Source: Belnapia arida (GTDB taxonomy: Bacteria > Pseudomonadota > Alphaproteobacteria > Acetobacterales > Acetobacteraceae). Taken from it: a stretch of DNA of 64,000 nucleotides. The stretch is taken from positions 1 to 64,000 of the forward strand of contig NZ_JAETWB010000013.1 in NCBI RefSeq assembly GCF_016773205.1, given 5' to 3'. Positions 32,865-41,506 of the stretch are shown here, in pieces (the stretch's first letter is position 1; each line of letters opens with the position of its first letter). The notes below the pieces were generated by a model. It was not told where the DNA came from. It did no database searches and saw only the letters and a list, made by a program, of their open reading frames with translations. A program made the translations under genes and the position numbers.

Positions 32865-33472
32865 GCCACGACCTCCGCATCTGCTTCGTCGGCGACAGCT
32901 TCACCGCCGGTGCCGGCGACGAGACGGCGCTCGGCTATGTCGGGCGCATCACCGCCGCGGCCTGGGGACGCGGCGTTGCGACGACCTCCTACAACCTCGG
33001 CATCCGCCGCGACACCAGCGCCGACATCCGCCGCCGGGCCGAGGCGGAAGTGCTGGCCCGGCTGCTCGCCGCCAGCGGCGACACCCATGCAGTGGTGTTC
33101 TGCTTCGGCGCCAATGACGTGACCTTCGAGGACGGCATGCCGCGGGTGCCGCTGGAGGCGACGCTCGACAATGCCGCGGCGATGCTTGGCTGGTCGGCGG
33201 CGCGATGGACGACGCTGATGTTGGGCCCGCCGCCGGCGCTGCACGATGCCGGGCACGATGCGCGCACCGCCGCCCTCTCGCCCGAGCTCGCGGCGGTGGC
33301 GGCGGCGGTGCAGGCGCCCTTCCTGCCGCTGCATGGGCCACTCTCGGCGAACGGCGCCTGGCGGCATGGCGCGGCGAAGGGCGACGGCATCCACCCCGAC
33401 AGCGCCGGCTACGCCGCCATGGCGGCGCTGATCGAGGCCTGGGAGCCCTGGCGAAGGCTGACCGGCGGTTAG
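32861..33472 (+). CDS. SGNH/GDSL hydrolase family protein
   Basis: The enzyme (203 aa) shows all SGNH blocks: nucleophile Ser in CFVGDSFTAGAGD (block I), the block II Gly in YNLGIRRDTS, block III Asn in FCFGANDVTFED, and Asp/His in KGDGIHPDSAGYAAM (block V). It has no signal peptide, so it is probably a cytoplasmic esterase or lipase. It overlaps the double-YCII gene by 4 bp, which suggests a linked function, perhaps processing of the same ester or lactone. Confidence 0.9.
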   Translation: MSHDLRICFVGDSFTAGAGDETALGYVGRITAAAWGRGVATTSYNLGIRRDTSADIRRRAEAEVLARLLAASGDTHAVVFCFGANDVTFEDGMPRVPLEATLDNAAAMLGWSAARWTTLMLGPPPALHDAGHDARTAALSPELAAVAAAVQAPFLPLHGPLSANGAWRHGAAKGDGIHPDSAGYAAMAALIEAWEPWRRLTGG

Positions 33473-33508
33473 GGCGGCGCCACGGCGAGCGAATGCCTCC
33501 GGCCGGAT

Positions 33509-33534
33509 GAAGCGATGTGATCGGAGCTGGCTCC
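33509..33534. repeat. dispersed intergenic repeat, copy B
   Basis: This copy agrees with 6346-6371 at 21 of 26 positions. It lies in a 138-bp gap between the SGNH hydrolase and glycosyltransferase genes. No coding or RNA role is apparent. Confidence 0.45.
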
Positions 33535-33610
33535 GCCTCACCGAGAGGATATTGGACGCGGCCGAAACGGCATGCGCATCTCCATGAGCGGAATGCGGAG
33601 ATGCCTCGGC

Positions 33611-34564
33611 ATGGCACAGGTCTGTGCGGTGGTCCTGACCTACAACCGGAAGGAGTTGCTAGGCCGCTGCCTGGCCGCGCTGGCGGCGCAGACAAGGCCC
33701 TGCGACCGCATCATCGTCCTCGACAATGCCAGCACCGACGGCACCCCGGCCATGCTGGAGACGGCCTGGCTCGGCCAGGTGGAAGCGCATGTGCTGGAGC
33801 GCAACATCGGCGCGGCGGGCGGCTTCAACCTGATGATGCGGCTCGGCTACCAGACGGGCGCCGACTATGTCTGGGTGATGGACGATGACGTGCTGCCGGA
33901 GCCGGATGCGCTCGAGCGGCTGCTGGCCGCGGCCGCGCTCCTGGCGGAGCGGCAGGTGACGCCGGCCTTCCTCAGCTCCGTGGTGCGGGCGCCGGACGGC
34001 CAGGCGATGAACGTGCCGGAGGTCGACCGGCGGCGGAACGCGCTCGCCTACGAGAACTGGCCGGACCTGCTGGAGCACCGGCTCCTGCCCGTCATCCGCA
34101 CCGCGCTGGTCTCCGACCTGGTGCCGCGTGAGACGCTGGAGCGGCATGGTCTGCCGATCGCCGGGATGTTCATCTGGGGCGAGGATACCGAGTTCACGCT
34201 GCGGGTGACGCGGGACCGGCCGGGCTTCATCGTCGGCGACAGCTGCGCGCTGCATCTCCGCCGGATCGCCGGCGCGCTCGACATCCACACCGAGCGCGAC
34301 CCGGTGCGGATCGCCTACCACTTCTACAGGATCCGCAACGACGTCTTCCTCAGGCGGCGCTTCGAGGGCCGGCGGGCGATGCTGCGGCTGCTGCGGCAGC
34401 AGGGGCTGGAGGCGCTCGACCTCGCCATCGCCGGTGAATTCGCCAAGGCCGGCATCATCCTGCGCGGACTGCTCGCCGGCCTCCGCTTCGACCCGGCGAT
34501 CGAGGCCGCGGACAGCCCCTTCACCGCCGCGCCGCTGCGTCGCCTGCATGGTGCGGCAGGGTAG
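33611..34564 (+). CDS. GT2 family glycosyltransferase (galactofuranosyltransferase GlfT2-like)
   Basis: The product (317 aa) has the GT-A fold with CAVVLTYNRKELLGRCL at the start, VLDNASTDGT, GAAGGFNLMMRLG, and a DDD metal/sugar-nucleotide motif in WVMDDDVLPEPDAL. The later GMFIWGEDTEFTLRV block contains the probable catalytic acidic pair. It is soluble and should act at the inner membrane's cytoplasmic face on an envelope polysaccharide; the sugar is unknown. Start 33611 is chosen from several in-frame ATGs because GGAG lies about 10 bases upstream. It is a single gene, with a hairpin after its stop. Confidence 0.88.
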   Translation: MAQVCAVVLTYNRKELLGRCLAALAAQTRPCDRIIVLDNASTDGTPAMLETAWLGQVEAHVLERNIGAAGGFNLMMRLGYQTGADYVWVMDDDVLPEPDALERLLAAAALLAERQVTPAFLSSVVRAPDGQAMNVPEVDRRRNALAYENWPDLLEHRLLPVIRTALVSDLVPRETLERHGLPIAGMFIWGEDTEFTLRVTRDRPGFIVGDSCALHLRRIAGALDIHTERDPVRIAYHFYRIRNDVFLRRRFEGRRAMLRLLRQQGLEALDLAIAGEFAKAGIILRGLLAGLRFDPAIEAADSPFTAAPLRRLHGAAG

Positions 34565-34570
34565 GCAAGA

Positions 34571-34594
34571 CCAGGCCGGGAGTTGCTGGCCTGG
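34571..34594 (+). terminator. terminator-like hairpin after the glycosyltransferase gene
   Basis: CCAGGCC/GGCCTGG makes a 7-bp stem with a 10-base loop, extended by AAG/CTT across one mismatch. It starts 7 bases after the stop. There is no strong U-run, so its efficiency is uncertain. Confidence 0.5.
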
Positions 34595-34723
34595 CCTTGA
34601 TGCGTCGGCCCGATCCATGGCAATTCTGTAATGAACGGATAAGTGTGTCCCAGGCCGCCGAAGCCTTGGTTAGACTCGGTCGCGTTCCGAAAAGGCCATG
34701 TGGCGCAGCGTGCGGACACAAGC

Positions 34724-35653
34724 ATGAACCAAATACCGGCCCTCCTGCCCAAGCCGCAGTTGCAGCGGCCACTCTGGATCTATGCCGCTGGCCGGGTGCG
34801 CCCCTGGGAGGAGGCGGTTCTGCACGTCACCTCCGAAGGGTGCCAGCGCGGGATGAACGTCTTCGAGGGGCTGAAGGGGTTCTGGCAGCCGGACGGGCGC
34901 TTCGGCCTGCTGGCGATGCGGCGCCACTACCGGCGGCTGAAGCGCTCCGCCGCGCTGATGCACATGCCCTTCGAGATGAGCTTCGAGGCGTATGACGCCG
35001 CCTGCCACGCCATCACCGCCTGCCAGCGCGAGCCGGCACGCAACATGTGGATTCGCGCCACCCTCTTCCTGGTCGAGGGGCATTGGGGCATCGGCGACAG
35101 CACCGACCTGGTGCTGGCCGCCTACCATTATCCGCGAGGCGTGCCACCGCGGATGGCGACCGGCGTCTCCACCTGGCGGCGGGCGGCGGACAACGCCGTG
35201 CCGGCGCGCATCAAGTCGAGCTTCAACTACCTCGCCGCCCGCTTCGCCAAGATCGAGGGACGCAGCCGTGGCTATCCCGAGATGGTGCTGCTGAACGAGC
35301 AGGGGCGCGTGGCAGAGTTCATCGGCTCCGGCCTAGTGATGGTTCGGGACGGCGTGGTCTGCGCCCCGCCGGCGAGCGAGGGTGCCTTCGAAAGCATCAC
35401 CATCGACATCATCGCGTCGCTCTGCGCCGATCTCGGCATCGGCTTCGAGCGGCGGCCGATCGAGCGGACGGAGCTCATCATCGCCGATGAGATCGCCGCC
35501 GTCGGCACGCTGAACGACATCACCGTCATCGGCTCGATGGATGAGCGGCCGATGGGCCCCTCCCCGGTGCTCGACCGCATCCTGCTCCGCTACCTCGACG
35601 CCTGCGAGGGACGGGAGCCGCATCCGGCGCTCGACCTGACCTTCGGCGACTAG
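34724..35653 (+). CDS. class IV aminotransferase (branched-chain amino acid aminotransferase-like)
   Basis: This PLP enzyme (309 aa) has the class IV lysine at Lys164 in ARIKSSFNYLAARF, the ligand site EMVLLNEQGRVAEFIGSGL, and the C-terminal VGTLNDITVIGSMDERPMG. The order fits BCAT (IlvE)-like proteins, which transaminate Val, Leu and Ile; D-amino acid or omega-type substrates are also possible. The ATG at 34724 gives the standard N-terminus. It overlaps the convergent membrane protein gene by 4 bp at the 3' end. No ilv genes are nearby. Confidence 0.85.
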   Translation: MNQIPALLPKPQLQRPLWIYAAGRVRPWEEAVLHVTSEGCQRGMNVFEGLKGFWQPDGRFGLLAMRRHYRRLKRSAALMHMPFEMSFEAYDAACHAITACQREPARNMWIRATLFLVEGHWGIGDSTDLVLAAYHYPRGVPPRMATGVSTWRRAADNAVPARIKSSFNYLAARFAKIEGRSRGYPEMVLLNEQGRVAEFIGSGLVMVRDGVVCAPPASEGAFESITIDIIASLCADLGIGFERRPIERTELIIADEIAAVGTLNDITVIGSMDERPMGPSPVLDRILLRYLDACEGREPHPALDLTFGD

Positions 35654-35991
35654 GACCCAACGAAGAGCCGTGCCGCCGCCCAGCTCACCAGCGAGACCAC
35701 GATCGAGCCGAGCAGCGCCGGCCAGAATCCATCGACCCGGAAACCTGGCAGCAGCGCGGCGGTGAGGCCGAGCATTGCCGCGTTGATGACCAGCAGGAAC
35801 AGGCCAAGGGTCAGGATCGTCAGCGGCAGGGAGAGCAGCACCAGCACCGGCCGCACCACCGCATTCACCAGCCCGAAGATCAGCGCCGCCAGCAGCAGGC
35901 TCGGCATGCCGCGCACGGCGATGCCGGACACGATCTGCGTCGCGGACCAGAGGGCGAAGGCGGTGATGACGAAGTGGGCGAGGAATCCCAT
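35650..35991 (-). CDS. phage holin family protein (YvlD/DUF360-like membrane protein)
   Basis: This 113-aa, four-helix membrane protein has the loop after helix 2 (LIFGLVNAVVRPVLVLLSLP) and TLGLFLLVINAAMLGLTA seen in the holin superfamily IV. Chromosomal members such as YvlD are not phage genes, and no phage genes surround it. The ATG at 35991 follows GGAG by 8 bases. It is divergent from the DMT transporter with 33 bases between starts. Confidence 0.8.
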   Translation of the reverse strand: MGFLAHFVITAFALWSATQIVSGIAVRGMPSLLLAALIFGLVNAVVRPVLVLLSLPLTILTLGLFLLVINAAMLGLTAALLPGFRVDGFWPALLGSIVVSLVSWAAARLFVGS

Positions 35992-36024
35992 GGAGGCGTC
36001 TCCGCAAATGCTGTGGCGCAGCAT

Positions 36025-36897
36025 ATGGTGCCGCCGCGTTTTGGGAACCCGTTCAACTTGTCGAACAATGCCACGCTCGCGGGATGCGCCGCCCTGGCGC
36101 TCTGGGCCTTCCTTGCGCCGCTCGCCCGGCTGGCGCAGCCGCTGCCGCCGCTGCTGCTGACCGCGCTCGGCTTTGCCGCAGGCGGGGTGCTGGGGTTGGC
36201 CGTGCTGGCGGCGCGAGGCCGACTCGGCGCGCTGCGCCAGTCGCCGCTGGCCTGGGCGCATGGGGTGGGCGGGCTGGCGGGGTACCATGCCCTCTATTTC
36301 GCCGCCCTCGCCCTAGCGCCGCCGCTCGAGGCCAATCTGCTGAACTATCTCTGGCCGCTGCTGATCGTGCTGCTGGCGGCGCCGATCCTCGGGCTGCCGC
36401 TCGGGCCGCGGCGGCTGGCCGGGGTGGTGCTGGGCGCGGCGGGGGCTGCGGTTCTGCTGGCCGGCGGGGCACGGTTCCCGGCCGAGGCCGTGGCGGGCTT
36501 CGCCTGCGCCATCGGGGCGGCACTGACCTGGGCGCTCTATTCCGTGCTGTCCCGCCGGCTGTTGGGCGTGCCGACCGAGGCGGTGGCGGGGTTCTGCCTG
36601 GTCTCGGCGCTGCTGGCGCTGGCGGCGCATCTCGGCTTCGAGGCGCTGGCCATGCCGGGGCCGCGGCAATGGCTGGCGGTGATGCTGATGGGGCTTGGGC
36701 CGATGGGAGCGGCTTTCTTCCTCTGGGATATTGGGATGAAGCGGGGCGATCCGCGGCTGCTCGGCACGCTGGCCTATGCGACGCCGATCGCCTCCACCCT
36801 GCTGCTGATCGCACTCGGCGAGGGGGTGCTTACCTGGCAGGTCGCGGCGGCGGCGGGGCTGGTCGCAGGCGGCGGGGTACTGGCCGCCCGCGCCTGA
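36025..36897 (+). CDS. DMT family (EamA) transporter
   Basis: The product (290 aa) has ten predicted helices arranged as two EamA repeats: about residues 10-140 with YFAALALAPPLEANLLNYLWP, and 155-290 with AALTWALYSVLSRRLLG and GDPRLLGTLAYATPIASTLL. Such proteins export amino acids or metabolites. I chose the ATG at 36025; a TTG nearer helix 1 is possible. The stop abuts that of the convergent dehydrogenase gene. Confidence 0.85.
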   Translation: MVPPRFGNPFNLSNNATLAGCAALALWAFLAPLARLAQPLPPLLLTALGFAAGGVLGLAVLAARGRLGALRQSPLAWAHGVGGLAGYHALYFAALALAPPLEANLLNYLWPLLIVLLAAPILGLPLGPRRLAGVVLGAAGAAVLLAGGARFPAEAVAGFACAIGAALTWALYSVLSRRLLGVPTEAVAGFCLVSALLALAAHLGFEALAMPGPRQWLAVMLMGLGPMGAAFFLWDIGMKRGDPRLLGTLAYATPIASTLLLIALGEGVLTWQVAAAAGLVAGGGVLAARA

Positions 36898-37710
36898 TCA
36901 GGTCCCGACCTTCAGCGTGCTGGTCAGGCCGCGGAGGCAGGCGAGGATCGAGAGCGGGGTGATCTTGCCGGTGCGGGGGTTCTCCTCGCTCGGCACATTC
37001 TCGATGGTCATGGTCAGGCGGGCAGCGGCGGCCTCGACACGGATGGTGTGGGTGTTGCGCGTCACGCCCGGGTCGCCCCAGATCTCGACCATGGTGCGCT
37101 CCGGTCCGATCCCGGCCAGCGCCAGCGCGGCCGCGACGTTCACATTGGCCGGGAAGCCGCGGGCGGCGTCGAAGGCATTGCCCTTGAAGACGAGGCGCGG
37201 CGCCGTCAGGCCCAGCACCTCGATGCCGTTCTCGACGAGGTAGGGCGCACCCTCGAGACCGCGGGGCGGCTTCCTCGTCTCGATGGTGACGCTGGTGACG
37301 GGCCCTTCGGCGGCGGCGCGGACGGCATCCAGGCCGAGCAGGGCGCCGGTCGGGACGATGATGCGGGCGCCGGTCTCCCGGGCGCGGTCGATCAGGTGCA
37401 TCCGTGGCAGCAGGGCGCCGACGCTGCTCGGGACGAAGATGCGGCCGCGGGCGATGGCGGCCTCGGCGATGGTCTCGAAGACGGCGGCGGGGGCGGCCTC
37501 GACCACCACATCGGCCTCGGTGGCGAGGTCAGCGAGCGGGACCACCGCCGGCGGAGTGCGGAAGCCGGCAATGGCTTGGCGGGCCTTGCCCTGGTCCCGC
37601 GCCGCGACGGCGGTGAGGCTTAGGCCCTCCACCCCCCCATCCAGCGCCCGGGCCAGATGGCCGCCGATGGCGCCGAGACCGCCGATCGCCACGCGCAAGC
37701 TGCCTGCCAT
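36898..37710 (-). CDS. aspartate dehydrogenase-like NAD(P) oxidoreductase (DUF108)
   Basis: The product (270 aa) has an N-terminal Rossmann domain with VAIGGLGAIGGHLARALDG and a C-terminal DUF108 domain beginning near GLDAVRAAAEG, with the family's PANVNVAAALALAGIG and VEIWGDPGVTRNTH. Aspartate dehydrogenase interconverts L-aspartate and iminoaspartate (then oxaloacetate and ammonia) and can feed NAD synthesis. The ATG at 37710 is 8 bases from GGGAGG; that at 37716 is too close. Whether aspartate is its substrate is untested. Confidence 0.85.
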   Translation of the reverse strand: MAGSLRVAIGGLGAIGGHLARALDGGVEGLSLTAVAARDQGKARQAIAGFRTPPAVVPLADLATEADVVVEAAPAAVFETIAEAAIARGRIFVPSSVGALLPRMHLIDRARETGARIIVPTGALLGLDAVRAAAEGPVTSVTIETRKPPRGLEGAPYLVENGIEVLGLTAPRLVFKGNAFDAARGFPANVNVAAALALAGIGPERTMVEIWGDPGVTRNTHTIRVEAAAARLTMTIENVPSEENPRTGKITPLSILACLRGLTSTLKVGT

Positions 37711-37825
37711 GTCCATGCCCTCCCGAAATCGTTCGTCATCGCGCTGTAGCGGAAGCGCGATCGGTACGGAACCCGCGGGTGTCCCCTGCTTTAGCGCAAC
37801 GACACAACCACAAGGAGCCAGTCCG

Positions 37826-38182
37826 ATGACATTCCCTCGCCTGCTGCCCGCCCTCGCCGCGACCGCCATGCTGGCCGGTCTCGCCGCATGCAGCAGCGGC
37901 CCGCGCGACGGTACTGCCGGCAACCCGCCGAGCACGGCCCTGCAGCGCGCCTATGACCGGGCGACGGACAGCCCGCGCACCTCCGCCGATGGCCGCGGCA
38001 ACAACCCGAGCGGCACCGCCGCCGAGCGCGCCGTGGACCGCACCGCCGGCACCGATCTCTCCGGCGCCTATCCGCGCCAGGCCGATGGCCGTCCAGGCAA
38101 CCCGCCGGGCACGGCGGCGGAGCGCGCCTATGACCGCGCCACCGGCTCCAACACCTCCGGCGCCTATCCGGCCCGCCGGTAA
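37826..38182 (+). CDS. small lipoprotein with three internal repeats
   Basis: The product has 118 aa, with a lipobox LAGLAACSS (Cys22). The mature part is three repeats of about 27-32 residues starting at residues 28, 55 and 87, each with DG..GNNP or GNPP, then a T-A block, ERA/QRA, YDRAT or VDRTA, and SGAYP near the end. The mature chain is polar and probably periplasmic or surface-exposed. AAGGAG precedes the ATG. I know no assigned function. Confidence 0.8.
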   Translation: MTFPRLLPALAATAMLAGLAACSSGPRDGTAGNPPSTALQRAYDRATDSPRTSADGRGNNPSGTAAERAVDRTAGTDLSGAYPRQADGRPGNPPGTAAERAYDRATGSNTSGAYPARR

Positions 38183-38201
38183 ACCCGGCGGCGGGCGCGG
38201 C

Positions 38202-38987
38202 TCAGACCACAGGGCTGCGCCCGCCATCTACGTTGATGGCGGTGCCAGTGACATAGCCGCCGACCTGACTGCACAGATAGAGGGCGAGCCCGGCGAATTC
38301 CTCCGGCTTGCCGAGGCGACCGACGGGCACGGGCTTGCCCATCTCCTCCTTCCACTCCTCCCAGGTGATGTTGCGCTGGTCGGCCGCGTGGCGGCGGACC
38401 CACTGGTCGCTCTCGATGATGCCGACCAGCATCGCATTCACCAGGATGTTGTGCTTCGCTCCCTCATTCGCCTGCACCTTGGTCAGCGCCATGCCGGCAG
38501 CGCGGGAGACGGCAGTGGGCGCGCCCTCGGCGGGCGGGGCCTTGGCGCCGATGTTCAGCACATTGATGATCCGGCCCCAGCGACGGGCCTGCATCCCCGG
38601 CCAGGCCAGGCGTGCCAGGCGAATGGCGGCGAAGAGCTTCAGGTCGAGATCGTTCTGCCAGAGCTCGTCGGACACTTCGAGGAAGGGTCCGCGCTGGCTG
38701 GTACCGGCATTGTTGACGAGGATATCGACCTGGCTGAGCGCCCGCTCCGCCGCGGCGAAGGCGGCGGCGCAGCCCTCGGCGGTCCCCACGTCGGCGGCAA
38801 TGGCGGCGACCTTGGCCTGGGGCGCGGCGGCGCGGATAGCGGCCGTGGCCTCGTCCAGCGCCGCCTGGCCGCGGGCGACGATGGCGACATGGCCGCCCGC
38901 CTCTGCGAACGCCTTCGCCATGGCCAGGCCAAGCCCCTTCGATCCGCCGGTGATGAGCGCGGCGCGGCCGTCGAGTGTCAGTTGCAT
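38202..38987 (-). CDS. SDR family protein with altered catalytic residues
   Basis: The product (261 aa) has the full SDR fold: GGSKGLG cofactor loop (residues 14-20), NNAG at 92-95, and the C-terminal GTAINVDGGRSPVV. The active site is altered: Asn145 stands at the catalytic Ser, Thr158 replaces the Tyr and Arg162 the Lys, with the 13-residue Ser-Tyr spacing conserved. It should still bind NAD(P) but may not be an ordinary dehydrogenase. ATG at 38987 is preferred over 39020. It lies beside the tRNA-His gene. Confidence 0.88.
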   Translation of the reverse strand: MQLTLDGRAALITGGSKGLGLAMAKAFAEAGGHVAIVARGQAALDEATAAIRAAAPQAKVAAIAADVGTAEGCAAAFAAAERALSQVDILVNNAGTSQRGPFLEVSDELWQNDLDLKLFAAIRLARLAWPGMQARRWGRIINVLNIGAKAPPAEGAPTAVSRAAGMALTKVQANEGAKHNILVNAMLVGIIESDQWVRRHAADQRNITWEEWKEEMGKPVPVGRLGKPEEFAGLALYLCSQVGGYVTGTAINVDGGRSPVV

Positions 38988-39053
38988 GGAGCATTTTCCC
39001 CGTGTCCCGTCAGGGCGCATCCTGCGCCGGCCGTGAGGAAGGGGAAAGGGATG

Positions 39054-39127
39054 GGCGACCTACGGGGCTCGAACCCGTGACATTCGGCACCACAAGCCGA
39101 CGCTCTGCCAGCTGAGCTAAGGCCGCC
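39054..39127 (-). tRNA. tRNA-His (GTG)
   Basis: The cloverleaf is complete, with anticodon loop TTGTGGT (GTG) on a 5-bp stem TCGGC/GCCGA. The hallmark extra base pair G-1 with C73 is encoded (39127 and 39054). The 7-bp acceptor stem has one G-T wobble, and the T arm is ACGGG-TTCGAGC-CCCGT. The 3' end is C-CAT, so CCA is not encoded. Confidence 0.95.
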
Positions 39128-39173
39128 ACATCGAACGCCGCGGCTGGCACCGCGGCGCAGGCAGGAGATAGAG

Positions 39174-40382
39174 CTAGCCGGCCACTGCCGTCAACTGCCG
39201 GCCGCCACGCAAGGCAAGCCAGTTGCGCATCCGCTCCAGCGCCGCGTCGATCACCGCCTCGCCCTTGCAGAAGGCGAAGCGGGCATAGTGGCCCGGCGCC
39301 TCGGCACTGGCATAGAAGGCGGTGACGGGGATGGCCGTCACCTTCGCCTCCTCGGTCAGCAGGCGGCAAAAGGCCACGTCGTCGCCGTTGAAGCCCAAGG
39401 GGGACATGATCGGCCGGAAATCCGTGGTGATGAAGTAGCTGCCCTGGGTCGGCAGCACGCCGAAGCCGAGCTCGGCGAGGCCCGTCGCCAGCCGGTCCCG
39501 CCGGGACTGGAGACTGGCGGAGAGGCCGGCGAAATAGGCATCCTCCTTCGCCAGCCCGATGGCGACGCCCCGCTGCAGGTTGGGCGGGGTGGTGAAGGTA
39601 AGGTTCTGGTGCGCCTTGGCGACGTTCGGAGCGAGCGTGCGGTCGCAGGTGATGTAGCCGACCTTCCAGCCGGTCAGGCTGAAGGTCTTGCCGGCCGAGC
39701 CGATGCGCATGCAGCGCTCCCGCATGCCCGGCAGGGTCATCAGCGGGATATGCTTCCAGCCGTCGAAGGTCAGATGCTCATAGACCTCGTCGCAGATGGC
39801 GTAGCAGTCGTGCCGGGCGATGAGGTCGGCAAGGAAGGCGAGTTCCGCGGCGGTGAAGACCTTGCCGGTCGGGTTCATCGGCGAGTTGAGCAGGATCGCC
39901 TTGGTCTTCGGCCCGAAGGCAGCGGCCAGCTCGGCGCGTGGCAGCTCCCATTTCGGGGGAGAGAGGCGGACGAGGCGGGGGATGGCGCCCAGCATCCGCA
40001 CCACCGGCAGGTAGGTGTCGTAGAGCGGCTCGATCAGGACGCATTCGTCGCCCGGGTTGAGGACGGCCATGAGGCAGGCGGTGATCGCCTCGGTGGCGCC
40101 GGAGGTGACGATGACCTCGGCGTTCGGGTCGGCCTCGATGCCGTAGAAGCGGCGGTTGTGGTCTGAGACGGCTACACGCAGTTCCGGTACGCCGGTCAGC
40201 GGCGGGTACTGGTTGCGCCCGTCCTTCAACGCTGCGGCAGCGGCCTCGATGACATCCTCCGGCCCGTCATAATCGGGGAAGCCCTGGCCGAGATTGATGG
40301 CGCCGTGCTGGACGGCGAGCGCCGACATGACGGTGAAGATGGTCGTGCCGGTGGCCGAGAGCAGGTCGTTTTGCGGCTTCAT
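39174..40382 (-). CDS. class I/II pyridoxal-phosphate aminotransferase
   Basis: This enzyme (402 aa) has the fold I layout with INLGQGFPDYDGPEDVIEAA (substrate arm), SGATEAITACLMAVLNPGDE, the PLP ring-binding Asn in MNPTGKVFTAAEL, the Asp/Tyr in AICDEVYEHL, and the Schiff-base lysine in SAGKTFSLTGWKVGY. It is closest to kynurenine/methionine (YbdL, KAT) and succinyldiaminopimelate (DapC) aminotransferases; the substrate is uncertain. AGGGA lies 8 bases before the ATG at 40382. A separate transcript from the tRNA downstream is likely. Confidence 0.9.
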   Translation of the reverse strand: MKPQNDLLSATGTTIFTVMSALAVQHGAINLGQGFPDYDGPEDVIEAAAAALKDGRNQYPPLTGVPELRVAVSDHNRRFYGIEADPNAEVIVTSGATEAITACLMAVLNPGDECVLIEPLYDTYLPVVRMLGAIPRLVRLSPPKWELPRAELAAAFGPKTKAILLNSPMNPTGKVFTAAELAFLADLIARHDCYAICDEVYEHLTFDGWKHIPLMTLPGMRERCMRIGSAGKTFSLTGWKVGYITCDRTLAPNVAKAHQNLTFTTPPNLQRGVAIGLAKEDAYFAGLSASLQSRRDRLATGLAELGFGVLPTQGSYFITTDFRPIMSPLGFNGDDVAFCRLLTEEAKVTAIPVTAFYASAEAPGHYARFAFCKGEAVIDAALERMRNWLALRGGRQLTAVAG

Positions 40383-41290
<908 letters not shown>

Positions 41291-41359
41291 CCAAGACGTC
41301 GATGCATCACGGATTCCGGATTTCGTCACGGGCCGGAATGGTGCATCAGTGCGGGCCAT

Positions 41360-41417
41360 CAGCCGCAGCCGGGTTGCACCCGCGGCTGGCGGTGGAAAAC
41401 CCGGCCAACCGGCCGGG
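41360..41417 (+). promoter_or_regulatory. two hairpins in the glnB-glnA spacer
   Basis: The first is CAGCCGC/GCGGCTG (41360-41366, 41382-41388) enclosing GGGT-TGC-ACCC (41371-41381). The second is CCCGGCC-AACC-GGCCGGG (41400-41417), a perfect 7-bp stem. Neither has a U-tract, so they are more likely RNA-processing or stability elements than terminators, perhaps separating glnB and glnA levels. Overlapping TGCACC may also mark an NtrC site. Confidence 0.55.
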
Positions 41418-41506
41418 TCGCGCGGCGGGCCCGGCTCGTGGCGCGGCAGGGGGCATCATGGGGGCACCGCAAGGCGCCTCGGGACCAACGATACAGGATA
41501 AAGCGC

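Noticed and set aside
35650-35991. Prophage signal from a holin-family gene
   Set aside because: The family includes ordinary chromosomal membrane proteins, and no other phage gene is nearby.
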